NCBI GenBank assembly: GCA_024636935.1
Contig: JAGXGC010000011.1
Location: forward strand, 1-64,000
Direction of reading: 5' to 3'
Source of the DNA: Sideroxydans sp.
GTDB taxonomy: Bacteria; Pseudomonadota; Gammaproteobacteria; Burkholderiales; Gallionellaceae
DNA length: 64,000 nucleotides
Of this stretch, positions 8,962 through 19,087 are shown piece by piece (the first letter of the stretch is position 1; each line of letters begins with the position of its first letter). Below the pieces are notes generated by a model, which saw nothing but the letters and a program-made list of their open reading frames with translations, was not told the origin of the DNA and ran no database searches. A program made the position numbers and the translations under genes.

Positions 8962-10007
8962 GTCTAATCAATCAAGTACTGAATCAACTGGAACAACGCG
9001 GTGCACATACTGCACCGGATCAGACGCAGATTCGAGCAGTGCCAGTCGTACCAGAACGCGACTGGATCAAACCGCTCATGCTGGGGGCTGGTGTAGTGTT
9101 GGTGGCAGGTATAGCCGTGTGGGGATGGACACACAAAGAAGTGCAGGTGGAGCCTGAGGCACAGGGCGACAAAGAAGCATCGAAGCCTGTACTGATGGTT
9201 CAGCCAATCGCAAACGATCAATCAGGTCTGGCAACGAGACTCAGCTATGAATTGAGCGTGCTACCGCTGCCCGAGTCACTGAGAGAGCGAGAAATACAGA
9301 CTGCCCCGCAAGCGCCTCTCAATAGGCCACTAGTGGCGGCTATCGAAGCGGAGATTCAACCGCCGCGCGATCTGGAAGTGCCGAGCAGTCCCCCTGTCAT
9401 TACGCGCCGAGGAGCCCCTCAAGCTTTGAAGCAGGTCAGCCCCAAGCAACGTGCCGATGCGGACTATCGCAAAGGCATGCAAGCGCAGCAGCAGGGCAGG
9501 GTTCCCGAGGCGATCGCAGCCTATGAGTCCGCTTTAAAAGCGAATGAGCAACATGAATCAGCCCGATTGGCGATGGCTGCATTGCTGCAAGAGAACGGTC
9601 AGCAAGCAGCTGCGGAACGCCTTCTGCAGTCAGGCCTGCTTTTGAAGCCACTGCATCTGACCTACGCGATGGCGCTGGCGAGGATGCAGTTTGGACGTGA
9701 TCAGCTGGATGAGGCCTCGAACACACTGCAAAAACACCTGACTGGGGCGGATAACAACGCCGATTATCAAGCGTTCTATGCTGCGCTGCTGCAAAGGCAG
9801 AAAAGGCACAAGGAGGCGGTCAATCATTTTCAGTTTGCTTTGCAACTGGTGCCGCGCAACGGTGTCTGGCGTGTTGGCTATGCTATCTCGCTGCAGGCGC
9901 TGGAGCGAATTGAAGATGCAAAGCTGGCATACAAGCAGGCGCTATCCACGCGTACACTTTCGCCCGAGCTGACTGCATTCGTGCAGCAAAAGCTGGCAGG
10001 TCTTTAG
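8958..10007 (+). CDS. mshN: MshN, membrane-anchored TPR protein
   Basis: I chose the ATG at 8958, which overlaps the mshM stop (ATGA) and gives MSLINQVLNQLEQRG, the conserved MshN start; a longer in-frame opening from 8886 is not family-like. The 349-residue protein has one membrane helix (about 35-52), a variable Pro/Glu-rich linker and tetratricopeptide repeats (about 165-345). MshN is an MSHA locus protein thought to scaffold assembly. Its stop codon overlaps the 3' end of the convergent comF gene, with no room for a terminator. Confidence 0.85.
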   Translation: MSLINQVLNQLEQRGAHTAPDQTQIRAVPVVPERDWIKPLMLGAGVVLVAGIAVWGWTHKEVQVEPEAQGDKEASKPVLMVQPIANDQSGLATRLSYELSVLPLPESLREREIQTAPQAPLNRPLVAAIEAEIQPPRDLEVPSSPPVITRRGAPQALKQVSPKQRADADYRKGMQAQQQGRVPEAIAAYESALKANEQHESARLAMAALLQENGQQAAAERLLQSGLLLKPLHLTYAMALARMQFGRDQLDEASNTLQKHLTGADNNADYQAFYAALLQRQKRHKEAVNHFQFALQLVPRNGVWRVGYAISLQALERIEDAKLAYKQALSTRTLSPELTAFVQQKLAGL

Positions 10008-10741
10008 TACTTTCCCGGATGCGGTATGGTGCGTGCCACCACCCAGGCACTAACTTCGGCTGCTCCGGCATCTTTCAGTAAGTGAGCCAGCGCATCAAGA
10101 GAGGCACCGCTGGTCATCACATCATCCACGATGGCGACATGTTTTCCCCGCACATCAGCTTTCGGCGAAAGGGCAAATGCCTTGCGTACATTCCGACTAC
10201 GGGATCGCCAAGGAAGAGTTGATTGCGGCGGTGTGTCGCGTACGCGGAGTGCTGTTTGAGTCAGCAAAGGCAAGGCCATTGTCTGGGCAAGACGTCCTGA
10301 AAGTAGATGAGATTGGTTGAAGCCGCGCTCACGCAATCTAGCAGGATGAAGAGGTAGGGCGATAAGACAGTCAGGACGGACCGTTATCTTTGAGGCAAGC
10401 GCATCGGCGAGAAAATTGGCGAGAATCAGTTGTTCGTCGAACTTGAGAGCCTTGATCAAACTATCCAATGGGAACTCGTAGCGGAACGCCGCGACGGTTC
10501 GAGTGTAGGCTGGAGGGTGTTGCAAGCAACGTCCACAGACCTCGCCGGAGGGCAGCGGCGTGGCGCACACGCTGCAACTTGGGCCCACATGATGTGGAAG
10601 ATTGCTGGTGCAGGCCGCGCAGCACAATCCCTCATGACTGGATGCGCCGCACAGAAAACAGGGCTGTGCAGGCAACTGACGGGTAAAATATGAGCTGATG
10701 TTCAGTAATCCAGCAGTCAAAATTGACAATGCGACCTCCAT
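10004..10741 (-). CDS. comF: ComF family phosphoribosyltransferase-like protein
   Basis: This is a 245-residue protein read from the ATG at 10741. An in-frame extension to 10894 would run into bioB and is not family-like. The N-terminal part holds a zinc-finger-like set of Cys pairs (CFLCG, CAAC, CSVC, CGRC, about residues 27-72). The C-terminal half is a type I phosphoribosyltransferase domain with the PRPP loop [14 protein letters not shown] (about 208-221). ComF proteins take part in DNA uptake in naturally competent bacteria; in betaproteobacteria they commonly lie next to the biotin genes, as here. It is divergent from bioB, 55 nt away. Confidence 0.88.
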   Translation of the reverse strand: MEVALSILTAGLLNISSYFTRQLPAQPCFLCGASSHEGLCCAACTSNLPHHVGPSCSVCATPLPSGEVCGRCLQHPPAYTRTVAAFRYEFPLDSLIKALKFDEQLILANFLADALASKITVRPDCLIALPLHPARLRERGFNQSHLLSGRLAQTMALPLLTQTALRVRDTPPQSTLPWRSRSRNVRKAFALSPKADVRGKHVAIVDDVMTSGASLDALAHLLKDAGAAEVSAWVVARTIPHPGKY

Positions 10742-10796
10742 CAACGAACATGCGTGCCGCAATTTAACGCCGAATTCCCTGAAAGCAAACACCAAA

Positions 10797-11798
10797 ATGC
10801 AAAGCCAGCCCATCACCCTCGTTCGTCCCGCCAAAACCAAAACATCGGCCACGCCCCAACGCTGGAGTGTTGCGGCCATCGAAGAATTGCTCAAACTGCC
10901 GTTTTCGGATCTGATGTTTCAAGCGCAGCAGGTGCATCGAGAGCACTTCGATCCAAACGCAGTGCAGCTCTCCACCTTGCTGTCGATCAAGACCGGCGGT
11001 TGTTCCGAGGACTGTGGATACTGCCCGCAATCGGCGTTCCATGATGCGGGCGTAGAGAACCGCAAGATGCTGGAAGTACAGGAAGTGATCAAAGCGGCCA
11101 AAGCCGCGCAGGATGCTGGCGCCGACCGTTTTTGCATGGGCGCAGCCTGGCGCGAGCCGAGTAAAGAAGACATGGCAGCCGTAATCGAGATGGTGAAAGA
11201 GGTCAAAGCGCTGGGTATGGAAACATGCGCTACGCTGGGTATGTTGAACGACGAGCAGACTGAGCAACTACGTGTGGCCGGCCTCGACTACTACAACCAC
11301 AATTTGGATACCGCCCCGGAGTTCTATGGCGACATCATCAGTACGCGGGACTATCAGGATCGCATCGACACACTGGAGCGCGTGCGTAATGCCGGCATGC
11401 ATGTATGCAGCGGCGGCATCGTCGGCATGGGTGAGAGTCTGACACAGCGCGCCGGACTGATCGCACAACTGGCCAATATGGAGCCCTATCCCGAAAGTGT
11501 GCCGATCAACAATCTGGTCAAAGTCGAAGGCACGCCGTTGGCACAACAGGAAGACATCGATCCGCTCGACTTCGTGCGCACCATCGCCGTCGCACGCATC
11601 ACCATGCCCACCGCACGTGTGCGTCTGTCCGCCGGACGTCAGGAGATGAGCGAAGCGATCCAGGCTTTGTGTTTCTTGGCCGGTGCGAACTCCATCTTCT
11701 ACGGCGAGCAGTTACTGACTACCGGCAACCCGGATGTCGGGCGTGACCGCGCGTTGATGGACAAGCTGGGGATGTACCCCTTCGCTGAGAAACACTGA
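10797..11798 (+). CDS. bioB: Biotin synthase
   Basis: BioB is a radical-SAM enzyme that inserts sulfur into dethiobiotin, the last step of biotin synthesis. The ATG at 10797 gives 333 residues, the usual length. The iron-sulfur motif CSEDCGYC supplies Cys69, Cys73 and Cys76. An in-frame extension back to 10698 would overlap comF and is unlikely. It is the first gene of bioB-F-H-C-D, and its TGA shares its last base with the bioF ATG. Confidence 0.97.
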   Translation: MQSQPITLVRPAKTKTSATPQRWSVAAIEELLKLPFSDLMFQAQQVHREHFDPNAVQLSTLLSIKTGGCSEDCGYCPQSAFHDAGVENRKMLEVQEVIKAAKAAQDAGADRFCMGAAWREPSKEDMAAVIEMVKEVKALGMETCATLGMLNDEQTEQLRVAGLDYYNHNLDTAPEFYGDIISTRDYQDRIDTLERVRNAGMHVCSGGIVGMGESLTQRAGLIAQLANMEPYPESVPINNLVKVEGTPLAQQEDIDPLDFVRTIAVARITMPTARVRLSAGRQEMSEAIQALCFLAGANSIFYGEQLLTTGNPDVGRDRALMDKLGMYPFAEKH

Positions 11799-12952
11799 TG
11801 ACTTTTGCGGCCTTGCAAAGCGAGCTGGATGCGCGCGCCGCACAAGGCTTGCTGCGTCAACGCCGCACGCTGGAAACGGCGCAAACGCCGCACATCATCG
11901 TCGACGGAAAACCCTATCTCGCATTCAGCAGTAACGACTACCTCGGCCTCGCCAACCATCCGCATCTGATCACTGCTTTGCAGCAGGGCGCAGAGGCATG
12001 GGGCGTGGGCGCTGGAGCGGCGCATCTGGTGAACGGTCATTTCACGCCGCACCACCAACTCGAACAAAGTCTCGCCACCTTCGTCGGCAAACCTGCCGCC
12101 TTGCTGTTCTCGACAGGGTTCATGGCCAATCTTGGTGTGGTGCAAGCACTGGTTGGCAAAGATGACACAGTGTTCGCCGACAAGCTCAATCATGCGTCAC
12201 TCAACGATGCGATGTTGCTGTCGCGCGCCAATGTACAGCGCTACAGACATGGCGACATGGTGCAACTGGATAGCCTGCTGGCCAAGAAGCAAAGCGGTAG
12301 GAAGCTGGTGATCACCGATGCGGTATTCAGTATGGATGGCGATATCGCATCGTTGCCCGAGTTGCTGGCCTTGTGCGAAAAGCATGATGCTTGGTTGCTA
12401 GTGGATGATGCGCATGGCTTCGGTGTGCTGGGCCAACAAGGGCGTGGATCGCTCTCGCATTTTGGTTTGCAATCCCCGCGTCTCATCTTGATGGGAACGT
12501 TGGGTAAAGCAGCGGGTGTGTCCGGCGCATTCGTCGCCGCCGAGCAAGTGGTGATCGATACCTTGGTGAATCAGGCGCGCAGTTATGTGTACACCACTGC
12601 AACGCCACCGGCATTGTCCGTGGCTTTGTTGGCCAGCCTGCAACTCATCGCGCAGGGCGATGCATCGCGTGCACATTTGCAGCGACTGGTTGCGCTGTTG
12701 CGCAATGGTTTGAACGATCTGCCCTGGCAACTGATGCCATCCGATACCGCTATCCAACCTTTGCTGATCGGCGATAACAAGCAGGCGCTCACTTTGAGCG
12801 AAGGCCTGCGCGCGCGCGGCATCTGGGTCGCGGCGATCCGCCCGCCCACCGTGCCGCAGGGCACGGCCCGCTTGCGCATCACCTTGTCGGCCGCGCATAC
12901 GGAAGCGGATGTGCAACGATTGATCGAGGCTTTGCATGAGCTTGCATGTTGA
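11798..12952 (+). CDS. bioF: 8-amino-7-oxononanoate synthase
   Basis: BioF is a PLP enzyme that condenses pimeloyl-ACP with alanine in the biotin pathway. The 384-residue protein has the family signatures FSSNDYLGL (near residue 48), SGTGSRAH-type loop variant GVGAGAAHLVNGH, DDAHGFG and the PLP lysine in TLGKAAGVSG. It overlaps bioB by 1 nt and bioH by 17 nt. Confidence 0.96.
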   Translation: MTFAALQSELDARAAQGLLRQRRTLETAQTPHIIVDGKPYLAFSSNDYLGLANHPHLITALQQGAEAWGVGAGAAHLVNGHFTPHHQLEQSLATFVGKPAALLFSTGFMANLGVVQALVGKDDTVFADKLNHASLNDAMLLSRANVQRYRHGDMVQLDSLLAKKQSGRKLVITDAVFSMDGDIASLPELLALCEKHDAWLLVDDAHGFGVLGQQGRGSLSHFGLQSPRLILMGTLGKAAGVSGAFVAAEQVVIDTLVNQARSYVYTTATPPALSVALLASLQLIAQGDASRAHLQRLVALLRNGLNDLPWQLMPSDTAIQPLLIGDNKQALTLSEGLRARGIWVAAIRPPTVPQGTARLRITLSAAHTEADVQRLIEALHELAC

Positions 12953-13700
12953 AGTGACCGGGCAGGGTAAGCCGCTGGTCATGTTGCATGGCTGGGGCAT
13001 GCATGGCGGCATCTGGGGCGATACCGTCATGCGATTGGCGCAAGAATTTACGGTGCACAACGTCGACCTGCCGGGGCACGGTGCAAGCAAGTTGCAGGGG
13101 GCGTTCACGCTGGATGATGTTGTGGCGACATTGGATGCGCAGTTCGACCAGCCCGTCGCCGTGCTGGGTTGGTCGCTCGGTGGCATCATCGCTCAGCACT
13201 GGGCTGCGCGTTCGCCGCAAAAGATCGAGCGGCTGATACTGATGGCGAGCACACCATGTTTCACTCAACGAGCAGACTGGTTGTTCGGGATGGAAGCAGA
13301 GACTCTGCAACTATTCGCGGCCGAGTTGGAAAAGAACCATACCGCTACTCTGCGACGCTTCCTCGCTTTGCAAGTGCGCGGCAGTGAGAGCGAGCGCGAG
13401 TTACTGGCGGCGTTGCGCGAGCAACTGTTCAGTCGCGGAGAACCTAATCTGGCGGCGTTGCGCGGTGGTTTGGAGATTCTGCGCGATGCCGATTTGCGCG
13501 AGCAAGCGAGCACTATCATGCAACCTACCCTGGCAATCGCCGGACAGCGCGACAAACTGACGCCGCCGGAAGCTTCCAATTATCTGGTGCAGGTAATGCC
13601 TAACGCGCATGTGGTTGAAGTCGCCGGTGCGGCCCATGCGCCGTTCCTGTCCCATACCGATACTGTGGTTCAACACATAAAGAAATTTCTGCATGAATGA
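12936..13700 (+). CDS. bioH: Pimeloyl-ACP methyl ester carboxylesterase
   Basis: BioH removes the methyl group from pimeloyl-ACP methyl ester, releasing the BioF substrate. This 254-residue alpha/beta hydrolase has the oxyanion-hole motif HGWGMHGGIW, the nucleophile elbow GWSLGG and a C-terminal catalytic His in GAAHAPFLSH. It sits between bioF and bioC with overlaps on both sides, which makes BioH far more likely than a general esterase. Confidence 0.94.
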   Translation: MSLHVEVTGQGKPLVMLHGWGMHGGIWGDTVMRLAQEFTVHNVDLPGHGASKLQGAFTLDDVVATLDAQFDQPVAVLGWSLGGIIAQHWAARSPQKIERLILMASTPCFTQRADWLFGMEAETLQLFAAELEKNHTATLRRFLALQVRGSESERELLAALREQLFSRGEPNLAALRGGLEILRDADLREQASTIMQPTLAIAGQRDKLTPPEASNYLVQVMPNAHVVEVAGAAHAPFLSHTDTVVQHIKKFLHE

Positions 13701-14562
13701 ATTCGAGATAGATAAGAAACAAGTGCGTCGTGCATTTAGTCGTGCCGCATCGGACTACGATGCCGCCGCCGTGATGCAGCGCGAAGTATGTACTCGCATG
13801 CTGGAGAAGCTGGATTACATCAAGTTACAACCGGGGCGTTTACTGGATGTGGGAAGCGGCACCGGCTGGGGCACGCGCCAGCTGGGCGAACGTTATCCCA
13901 AGGCAAATATCACCGCGCTCGATATCGCGCTCGGCATGTTGCAACATGCGCGCGGCACGTCGAGCTGGTGGCAGAAGCTATTTCAAGGACGTCGCGAGCA
14001 GTTTCTTTGTGCCGACGTGGAGGCATTGCCGCTCGCGAGCGGCAGCGTCGATATGGTGTGGTCCAACCTTGCATTGCAATGGTGCAACGATCTACCCGCT
14101 ACCTTTGTCGAGTTGAACCGAATTCTGAATACAGACGGTCTGCTGATATTCTCTTGTTTCGGAGTAGATACGCTCAAGGAATTGCGCATCGCTTTTCGCG
14201 ATGTGGATGGCTACAATCATCTCAATCGCTTTGTGGACATGCATGATGTCGGCGACATGCTGGTAGCAGCCGGTTTCGCTGACCCTGTGATGGAGATGGA
14301 GACACTCACTTTGACCTATGAAGATGCACGCGCAGTGATGCAAGATCTGAAGAGTATCGGTGCGCACAATGTGACGGCAGGCCGAGCGACCGGCATGATG
14401 GGAAAGGCTGCATGGCAGGGCGTGATAGCGAACTACGAAACGTTGCGTCGTAAGGGCAAATTGCCCGCCACCTTCGAGGTCGTCTACGGCCATGCTTGGA
14501 AGCCGGCCCCGAAAGTTTCTCCAGATGGACGCACCATTATTAAGACTGATTTCAAATTATGA
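13693..14562 (+). CDS. bioC: Malonyl-ACP O-methyltransferase
   Basis: BioC methylates malonyl-ACP so that fatty acid synthesis can build the pimelate chain. The 289-residue protein has the SAM-binding motif LDVGSGTGWGT (about residues 51-61) and the BioC start with VRRAFSRAASDYDAAA. It overlaps bioH by 8 nt and bioD by 4 nt. Confidence 0.95.
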   Translation: MNEFEIDKKQVRRAFSRAASDYDAAAVMQREVCTRMLEKLDYIKLQPGRLLDVGSGTGWGTRQLGERYPKANITALDIALGMLQHARGTSSWWQKLFQGRREQFLCADVEALPLASGSVDMVWSNLALQWCNDLPATFVELNRILNTDGLLIFSCFGVDTLKELRIAFRDVDGYNHLNRFVDMHDVGDMLVAAGFADPVMEMETLTLTYEDARAVMQDLKSIGAHNVTAGRATGMMGKAAWQGVIANYETLRRKGKLPATFEVVYGHAWKPAPKVSPDGRTIIKTDFKL

Positions 14563-15239
14563 GCTATTTCATCACCGGCACCGATACCGGCGTAGGTAAG
14601 ACACTGATCAGTTGCGCGCTGCTGCACGGGTTTGCCGCACAGGGTAAGTTGGTGAGCGGGTTCAAGCCTGTCGCGGCAGGGTGCGATGAAAATGACCACA
14701 ACGAAGATGCGCTCGCATTGCGCGCCGCAAGCACGCTGCAACTCGCATACGGTCAGGTGAATCCCTATTGTTTTCCACGTGCCATCGCGCCGCATATTGC
14801 AGCACGGCACGTCGGGGTGCGCATTGAAATGCACCGCATACTGACGTCGTATGACGAATTGGCAGGTCAGGCTGATGAAGTCATCGTGGAAGGCGCGGGT
14901 GGTTTATTAGTACCGTTGAACAAAGAATTCACCTTCGTCGATATGCTGCGTGAGCTGGATATTCCGGTGATCCTTGTAGTGGGTATGCGATTGGGCTGCA
15001 TCAATCATGCGTTGCTGACCATGAGCGCGCTCGAAGAGCATCAAATAGAATGCGCAGCTTGGGTGGCCAATGTGCTGGATGACACAATGCCAGCTTTACA
15101 AGAGAACATCGAGACGCTGCGTGAACTTATCGCAGCTCCATTGCTCGGCATCGTGCCGCACTTGGCAGTTGCAGATGCGAAGCTTGTTGTACAGCATCTG
15201 GACATGAAACTATTGGAGCGCAAACAGACGGATGAGTGA
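14559..15239 (+). CDS. bioD: Dethiobiotin synthetase
   Basis: BioD closes the ureido ring of dethiobiotin using ATP and CO2. The 226-residue protein opens with the P-loop FITGTDTGVGKT and has the VEGAGGLLVPL motif. It is the last biotin enzyme of the run but overlaps the next gene by 8 nt, so transcription probably continues into non-biotin genes. Confidence 0.96.
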   Translation: MSYFITGTDTGVGKTLISCALLHGFAAQGKLVSGFKPVAAGCDENDHNEDALALRAASTLQLAYGQVNPYCFPRAIAPHIAARHVGVRIEMHRILTSYDELAGQADEVIVEGAGGLLVPLNKEFTFVDMLRELDIPVILVVGMRLGCINHALLTMSALEEHQIECAAWVANVLDDTMPALQENIETLRELIAAPLLGIVPHLAVADAKLVVQHLDMKLLERKQTDE

Positions 15240-15942
15240 GTTCAGCATCTTTGCAGTGTTCATGGTGGGGTTGCTTGGCGGCGTGCATTGTCTGGGCATG
15301 TGCGGCAGCATCGTCGGAGTCTTCACTTCACAAGTGCCGCAACAGCGTGCACGCTGGCCATTCCATCTTGCATACAGCAGCGGACGTATCGTAAGTTACG
15401 CCGTAGCGGGTGCGCTGGTCGGCGCAGTGGGGCAGACCGGTCTGCTGATGCGCGATGCGGTGCCGGTGCAGCATTTGTTGTTTGCGCTGTCTAGTTTGAT
15501 GCTGGTTCTGCTTGGTCTGTATCTGGCGGGTTTATGGGGCGCAGTGCGACGTCTCGAGAAATTTGGTGCGGGCTTGTGGAAATACTTGCAACCCTTCACC
15601 ACTAGACTGCTGCCGGTGAACACAGTGCCGCGTGCGCTTGGATTGGGAGCGCTGTGGGGCTGGCTACCATGCGGACTGGTATACAGCGTGCTGCTCACAG
15701 CGTTGGCGAGTGGCGATGCGATGCAGGGCGGGCTGACTATGCTGGCCTTCGGCCTGGGAACATTGCCCAACCTGCTGGCTATTGGTATGTTCTGGGAAAG
15801 TGTACGCGGTTGGGTGCAGTCGACACGTGTACGACTAGCCGCTGGGTTGCTGGTGACGGGATTCGGGGTGTACGGGCTTATCAAAGTCTCGTACACATTC
15901 TATGTGCATGGTTGGACAGGTGCGTGTCATGTTGCTGCGTAA
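15232..15942 (+). CDS. DsbD/TauE-like (UreH-type) six-helix membrane protein
   Basis: This 236-residue integral membrane protein has about six helices. The first contains GGVHCLGMCG, the paired-Cys motif of the sulfite exporter TauE/SafE-annotated, DsbD-like family often found with cytochrome oxidase and copper genes. The next gene encodes a SCO1-like copper chaperone, so a role in copper or thiol handling for respiratory oxidase assembly is a better guess than sulfite export. The gene overlaps both neighbours. Confidence 0.75.
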   Translation: MSEFSIFAVFMVGLLGGVHCLGMCGSIVGVFTSQVPQQRARWPFHLAYSSGRIVSYAVAGALVGAVGQTGLLMRDAVPVQHLLFALSSLMLVLLGLYLAGLWGAVRRLEKFGAGLWKYLQPFTTRLLPVNTVPRALGLGALWGWLPCGLVYSVLLTALASGDAMQGGLTMLAFGLGTLPNLLAIGMFWESVRGWVQSTRVRLAAGLLVTGFGVYGLIKVSYTFYVHGWTGACHVAA

Positions 15943-16516
15943 CATTCTGCTGTTTTCTTCGCTGGCACTGCTCGCCGGATGCGGCGAACCCAAACTCCCT
16001 TCGCCATTCAAGGCGAACGAAGTCACGGCTAAATATTCTCAGGCTGATTTTCGTTTACACGATGCATCCGGCAAGACAGTGACACTGGCCGATTTTCGCG
16101 GCAAGGCAGTCGCGTTATTCTTCGGGTATATCCATTGTCCTGATGTGTGCCCGACCACGCTAGCGGATATGGCGCAAGTGATGCGCATGCTGGGCAAGGA
16201 CGCTGAACGCGTGCAAGTGCTGTTCGTCACGCTCGATCCGGAACGGGACAAGCCCGAATTGATGGCGCAATACGCACCAGCTTTTTACCCATCGTTCCTA
16301 GGTTTGCATGGTGATACGCAGGAAACCGCTCAGGCGGCCAAGGCATTCGACATCATCTATCAGAAGCAGGCGACGAAGAGTGGCAGCTATACCTTGGATC
16401 ATTCAGCTGGGACTTTCCTGATCGCGCCATCCGGCAAGCCGGTGTTGCTGTCACCCTTCGCACAGCGTCCAGAGTATCTGGCGCAGGATATCCGTTTGTT
16501 GCTGGCAATGAGATGA
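15929..16516 (+). CDS. SCO1/SenC-like copper chaperone lipoprotein
   Basis: The ATG at 15929 gives a 195-residue lipoprotein with lipobox LLAGC (Cys18). The thioredoxin-like fold has the copper-binding motif CPDVC (Cys70, Cys74) and the distal His158 in TLDHSAG, the complete SCO ligand set. SCO proteins deliver copper to the CuA site of cytochrome c oxidase or reduce its cysteines. The start lies inside the previous gene (14 nt overlap) and the end overlaps the sensor kinase by 4 nt. Confidence 0.9.
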   Translation: MLLRNILLFSSLALLAGCGEPKLPSPFKANEVTAKYSQADFRLHDASGKTVTLADFRGKAVALFFGYIHCPDVCPTTLADMAQVMRMLGKDAERVQVLFVTLDPERDKPELMAQYAPAFYPSFLGLHGDTQETAQAAKAFDIIYQKQATKSGSYTLDHSAGTFLIAPSGKPVLLSPFAQRPEYLAQDIRLLLAMR

Positions 16517-18327
16517 GTGCGCTGCACGATCTATTGAAGTTCGATATCAACGAAGAGAATCTCCCGATTCGGCGCGAGCAGATTCGTGCCCGGATCGCGA
16601 TGTATCCGACCATGAGTATGTCGGCTTTGCTGTTGCTCCCCTTGCTGGCATGGCTGTTGTGGGATGTTCTGCCTCAAGCAAACATCTTGATGTGGGCCAG
16701 CCTGATTCTGGCAGCTCACACGATTGAGGGATTGGAGTGGTACAAGCGGGGCAACATCACGCAAACGCTGGAAGCATGCCAGCGCTGGGACAGGAACTTC
16801 AGAGTCCATACCTCGATAATAGCGGGTAGTTGGGGGGTCGGTTGGTGGTTCCTGTTCGTTCCCGGCGATTTGGGTTACCAGTCACTGCTGATCTGTGTGG
16901 CCATGGGTATGGCTGCCGGTGCCGTGACGATAAATCCAGTCTACCGGCCATCGCTATTCATCTATCTCGGTTTGTTGCTGCTCCCATTGATATTCAGGGT
17001 GGCGCTGGAAAATGACAGGATTCACTGGATCCTTTCTTTGATGCTGCTGATCTATGTAGGGTTTCTGCTGAATTCTGCAATCAAGCTGATGCTCACATTT
17101 GAACTTTCGCTGACTCAGAAACATGAGAATGAATCCTTGCTGTATGAGCTACGTCAGCGAGAGTCGGATCTTGCCGAGGCCCTAGGCGCAGCGGAACAGG
17201 CGAATCGCTACAAATCAAAATTCCTTGCTACTGCAAGTCACGATCTGCGCCAACCGTTGCAGGCCTTACGACTGTTCACGGAGGCGTTGCAGGAGACAGC
17301 CAGAGAGAAAGAACCTGTTCGATTGGCCGGCCAGATTGGCAAATCTGTCGATGCGCTGGTGGACATGTTCGATGACTTGCTTGATGTGTCGCGGCTGGAT
17401 GCAGGTATCGTTGAGCCACGCTTGCAACATTTCAATCTGGGGCCGCTACTGGACAGACTCTACGGTGATTGTGCCCCTTTAGCCCAGGCCAAGGGACTGA
17501 GTTATGACATGCCCAATATTGGCGAGCATTGCCAACCACAGCAATGTGCGTCCGTGGTCTACTGCGACCCCTTTCTATTGGAACGTATGCTGCGCAATTT
17601 GATTTCCAACGCCATTCGCTACACAGATGTCGGCGGTGTCGTGGTGCAATGCATCTGTACGGGGAGCAAGGTTGAGATTGAAGTGGCAGATACCGGCATC
17701 GGCATCAAGCCGGACGCCATGCCTCACATCTTTGAAGAATATTATCAGGCGGGGAATCCGCATCGTGACCGACGAAAAGGTTTGGGTTTGGGTCTCACTA
17801 TCGTGAAACGCATTGACCAACTGCTGGCCAGCGAACTCAAAGTCAGTTCCGAATCTGGCGTTGGTTCAGTGTTCTCTTTCAGCATTGCAAAAGGAGATGC
17901 CACGAAACTGGTGCAACCTTTTGTTATTTCCCATTCTGAATATGATCTGAGCGGCAGAGTGGTCGCCTTGGTCGAGGACGATCCTGACATCCGCGAATCG
18001 ACGGTCGATCTGATGCAGCAATGGGGTTGCAAGGTTTTTAGTTCGGAATCGGCAGACGAGGTGATGCGCGAGCTGGATGTGGCAGAACAACGGCCGGATG
18101 TGTTGGTTTGTGACTATCGATTGCCGCAGGGAATGACAGCCATTCACGTGATCCAGCGTATGCGAGAACTATGGGGGGCAGACTTGCCCGCTGTGGTGCT
18201 GACTGGCGACACCGCCAGCGAGACCTTGCACGAGATACATGCCAGTGGTGCGATCCTGTTGCACAAGCCCATCGCGCCGATGCGCTTGCGCGCGATGGTG
18301 TACTTCGTGTTGACCGGCAAGCATTAG
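16513..18327 (+). CDS. Hybrid sensor histidine kinase with C-terminal receiver
   Basis: This 604-residue protein has about six membrane helices (about 35-195), a coiled-coil linker (about 200-235) and a HisKA domain with phospho-acceptor His243 in ATASHDLRQPLQ. A HATPase domain follows (about 350-465; ADTGIGI and GLGLGLTIV), then a receiver domain (about 477-600) with phospho-acceptor Asp534 in VLVCDYRLP. The membrane part shows no recognisable sensory domain. It overlaps the SCO1-like gene and lies just before a NarL-type regulator, its probable partner. The signal is unknown; the copper/oxidase neighbours hint at respiration. Confidence 0.88.
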   Translation: MSALHDLLKFDINEENLPIRREQIRARIAMYPTMSMSALLLLPLLAWLLWDVLPQANILMWASLILAAHTIEGLEWYKRGNITQTLEACQRWDRNFRVHTSIIAGSWGVGWWFLFVPGDLGYQSLLICVAMGMAAGAVTINPVYRPSLFIYLGLLLLPLIFRVALENDRIHWILSLMLLIYVGFLLNSAIKLMLTFELSLTQKHENESLLYELRQRESDLAEALGAAEQANRYKSKFLATASHDLRQPLQALRLFTEALQETAREKEPVRLAGQIGKSVDALVDMFDDLLDVSRLDAGIVEPRLQHFNLGPLLDRLYGDCAPLAQAKGLSYDMPNIGEHCQPQQCASVVYCDPFLLERMLRNLISNAIRYTDVGGVVVQCICTGSKVEIEVADTGIGIKPDAMPHIFEEYYQAGNPHRDRRKGLGLGLTIVKRIDQLLASELKVSSESGVGSVFSFSIAKGDATKLVQPFVISHSEYDLSGRVVALVEDDPDIRESTVDLMQQWGCKVFSSESADEVMRELDVAEQRPDVLVCDYRLPQGMTAIHVIQRMRELWGADLPAVVLTGDTASETLHEIHASGAILLHKPIAPMRLRAMVYFVLTGKH

Positions 18328-18353
18328 CGGCTGAACGAGTATGGCTGGGGTGA

Positions 18354-18359
18354 TATGAT
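18354..18359 (+). promoter_or_regulatory. Possible -10 element before the response regulator
   Basis: TATGAT at 18354-18359 lies in the only real gap (58 nt) of the bioB-lolA run. The matching -35 position holds CTGAAC, a poor match, so this is a weak candidate for an internal promoter driving the regulator, ftsK and lolA. Confidence 0.25.
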
Positions 18360-18385
18360 TGGCGGATGCAAAAGGGGATAAGAGA

Positions 18386-19087
18386 ATGAAAATCAAGGTA
18401 CTGCTGGTGGATGATCACGCGCTGTTCCGCGATGGCATGCGCTATGTGCTTCAACAATTGGCGGACGAGGTGGAGATCCTCGATACCGGAAATTTTACCG
18501 AAGCGCTGCAATTGGTGATGTCCAATCCTGATATCGACTTGGCCTTGCTGGACCTGCACATGCCGGACAGCAACGGAGTCTCATCCCTGCAACTCTTCCA
18601 TCAACGTTTTCCGGGCGTGCCCTTGGTGGTCGTGTCCGGCTCAGATCAGCGCGATGATATCGAAGGCGTGATGAACTTGGGCGCGATGGGATTCATCTCC
18701 AAGATGTCCCCCAGCAAGACCATGCTGTCAGCCTTGCATATGGTGTTGGATGGCGGTGTGTACGTTCCGCCGCAACTGCTGCAACAGGCGGTGGCCAAGC
18801 TGGAGCCCGGACAGGCCCTCAATGATAAACGCAGCTTGCGCGCCAGCAAGTACGGACTCACCCCGCGCCAGTTGCAGGTGTTGCAATTGATCGGCGGTGG
18901 TATGAGCAACAAAGATATCTCGCGCGAACTCAATCTGGCGGAAGGCACCGTCAAGATCCATGTTGCAGCCATCTACCAGACCCTGCACGTCAATTCCCGT
19001 ATCGAAGCCGTAGAAACGGCACGCCGCTTCGGTTTCATCTCCGAGAATGGCGAGACTGAAGATTCCACTTCTACCGGGGGAGCCTGA
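18386..19087 (+). CDS. NarL/LuxR-family response regulator
   Basis: I chose the ATG at 18386 ([14 protein letters not shown]), preceded by AGGGGATAAGAG; nine extra in-frame codons upstream are not family-like. The 233-residue protein has a receiver domain with Asp56 in LLDLHMPDS and a C-terminal LuxR helix-turn-helix (about 155-215; [21 protein letters not shown]). It is the likely output partner of the upstream hybrid kinase. It shares one base with the ftsK start, an unusual coupling of a regulator to a cell-division gene. Confidence 0.9.
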   Translation: MKIKVLLVDDHALFRDGMRYVLQQLADEVEILDTGNFTEALQLVMSNPDIDLALLDLHMPDSNGVSSLQLFHQRFPGVPLVVVSGSDQRDDIEGVMNLGAMGFISKMSPSKTMLSALHMVLDGGVYVPPQLLQQAVAKLEPGQALNDKRSLRASKYGLTPRQLQVLQLIGGGMSNKDISRELNLAEGTVKIHVAAIYQTLHVNSRIEAVETARRFGFISENGETEDSTSTGGA

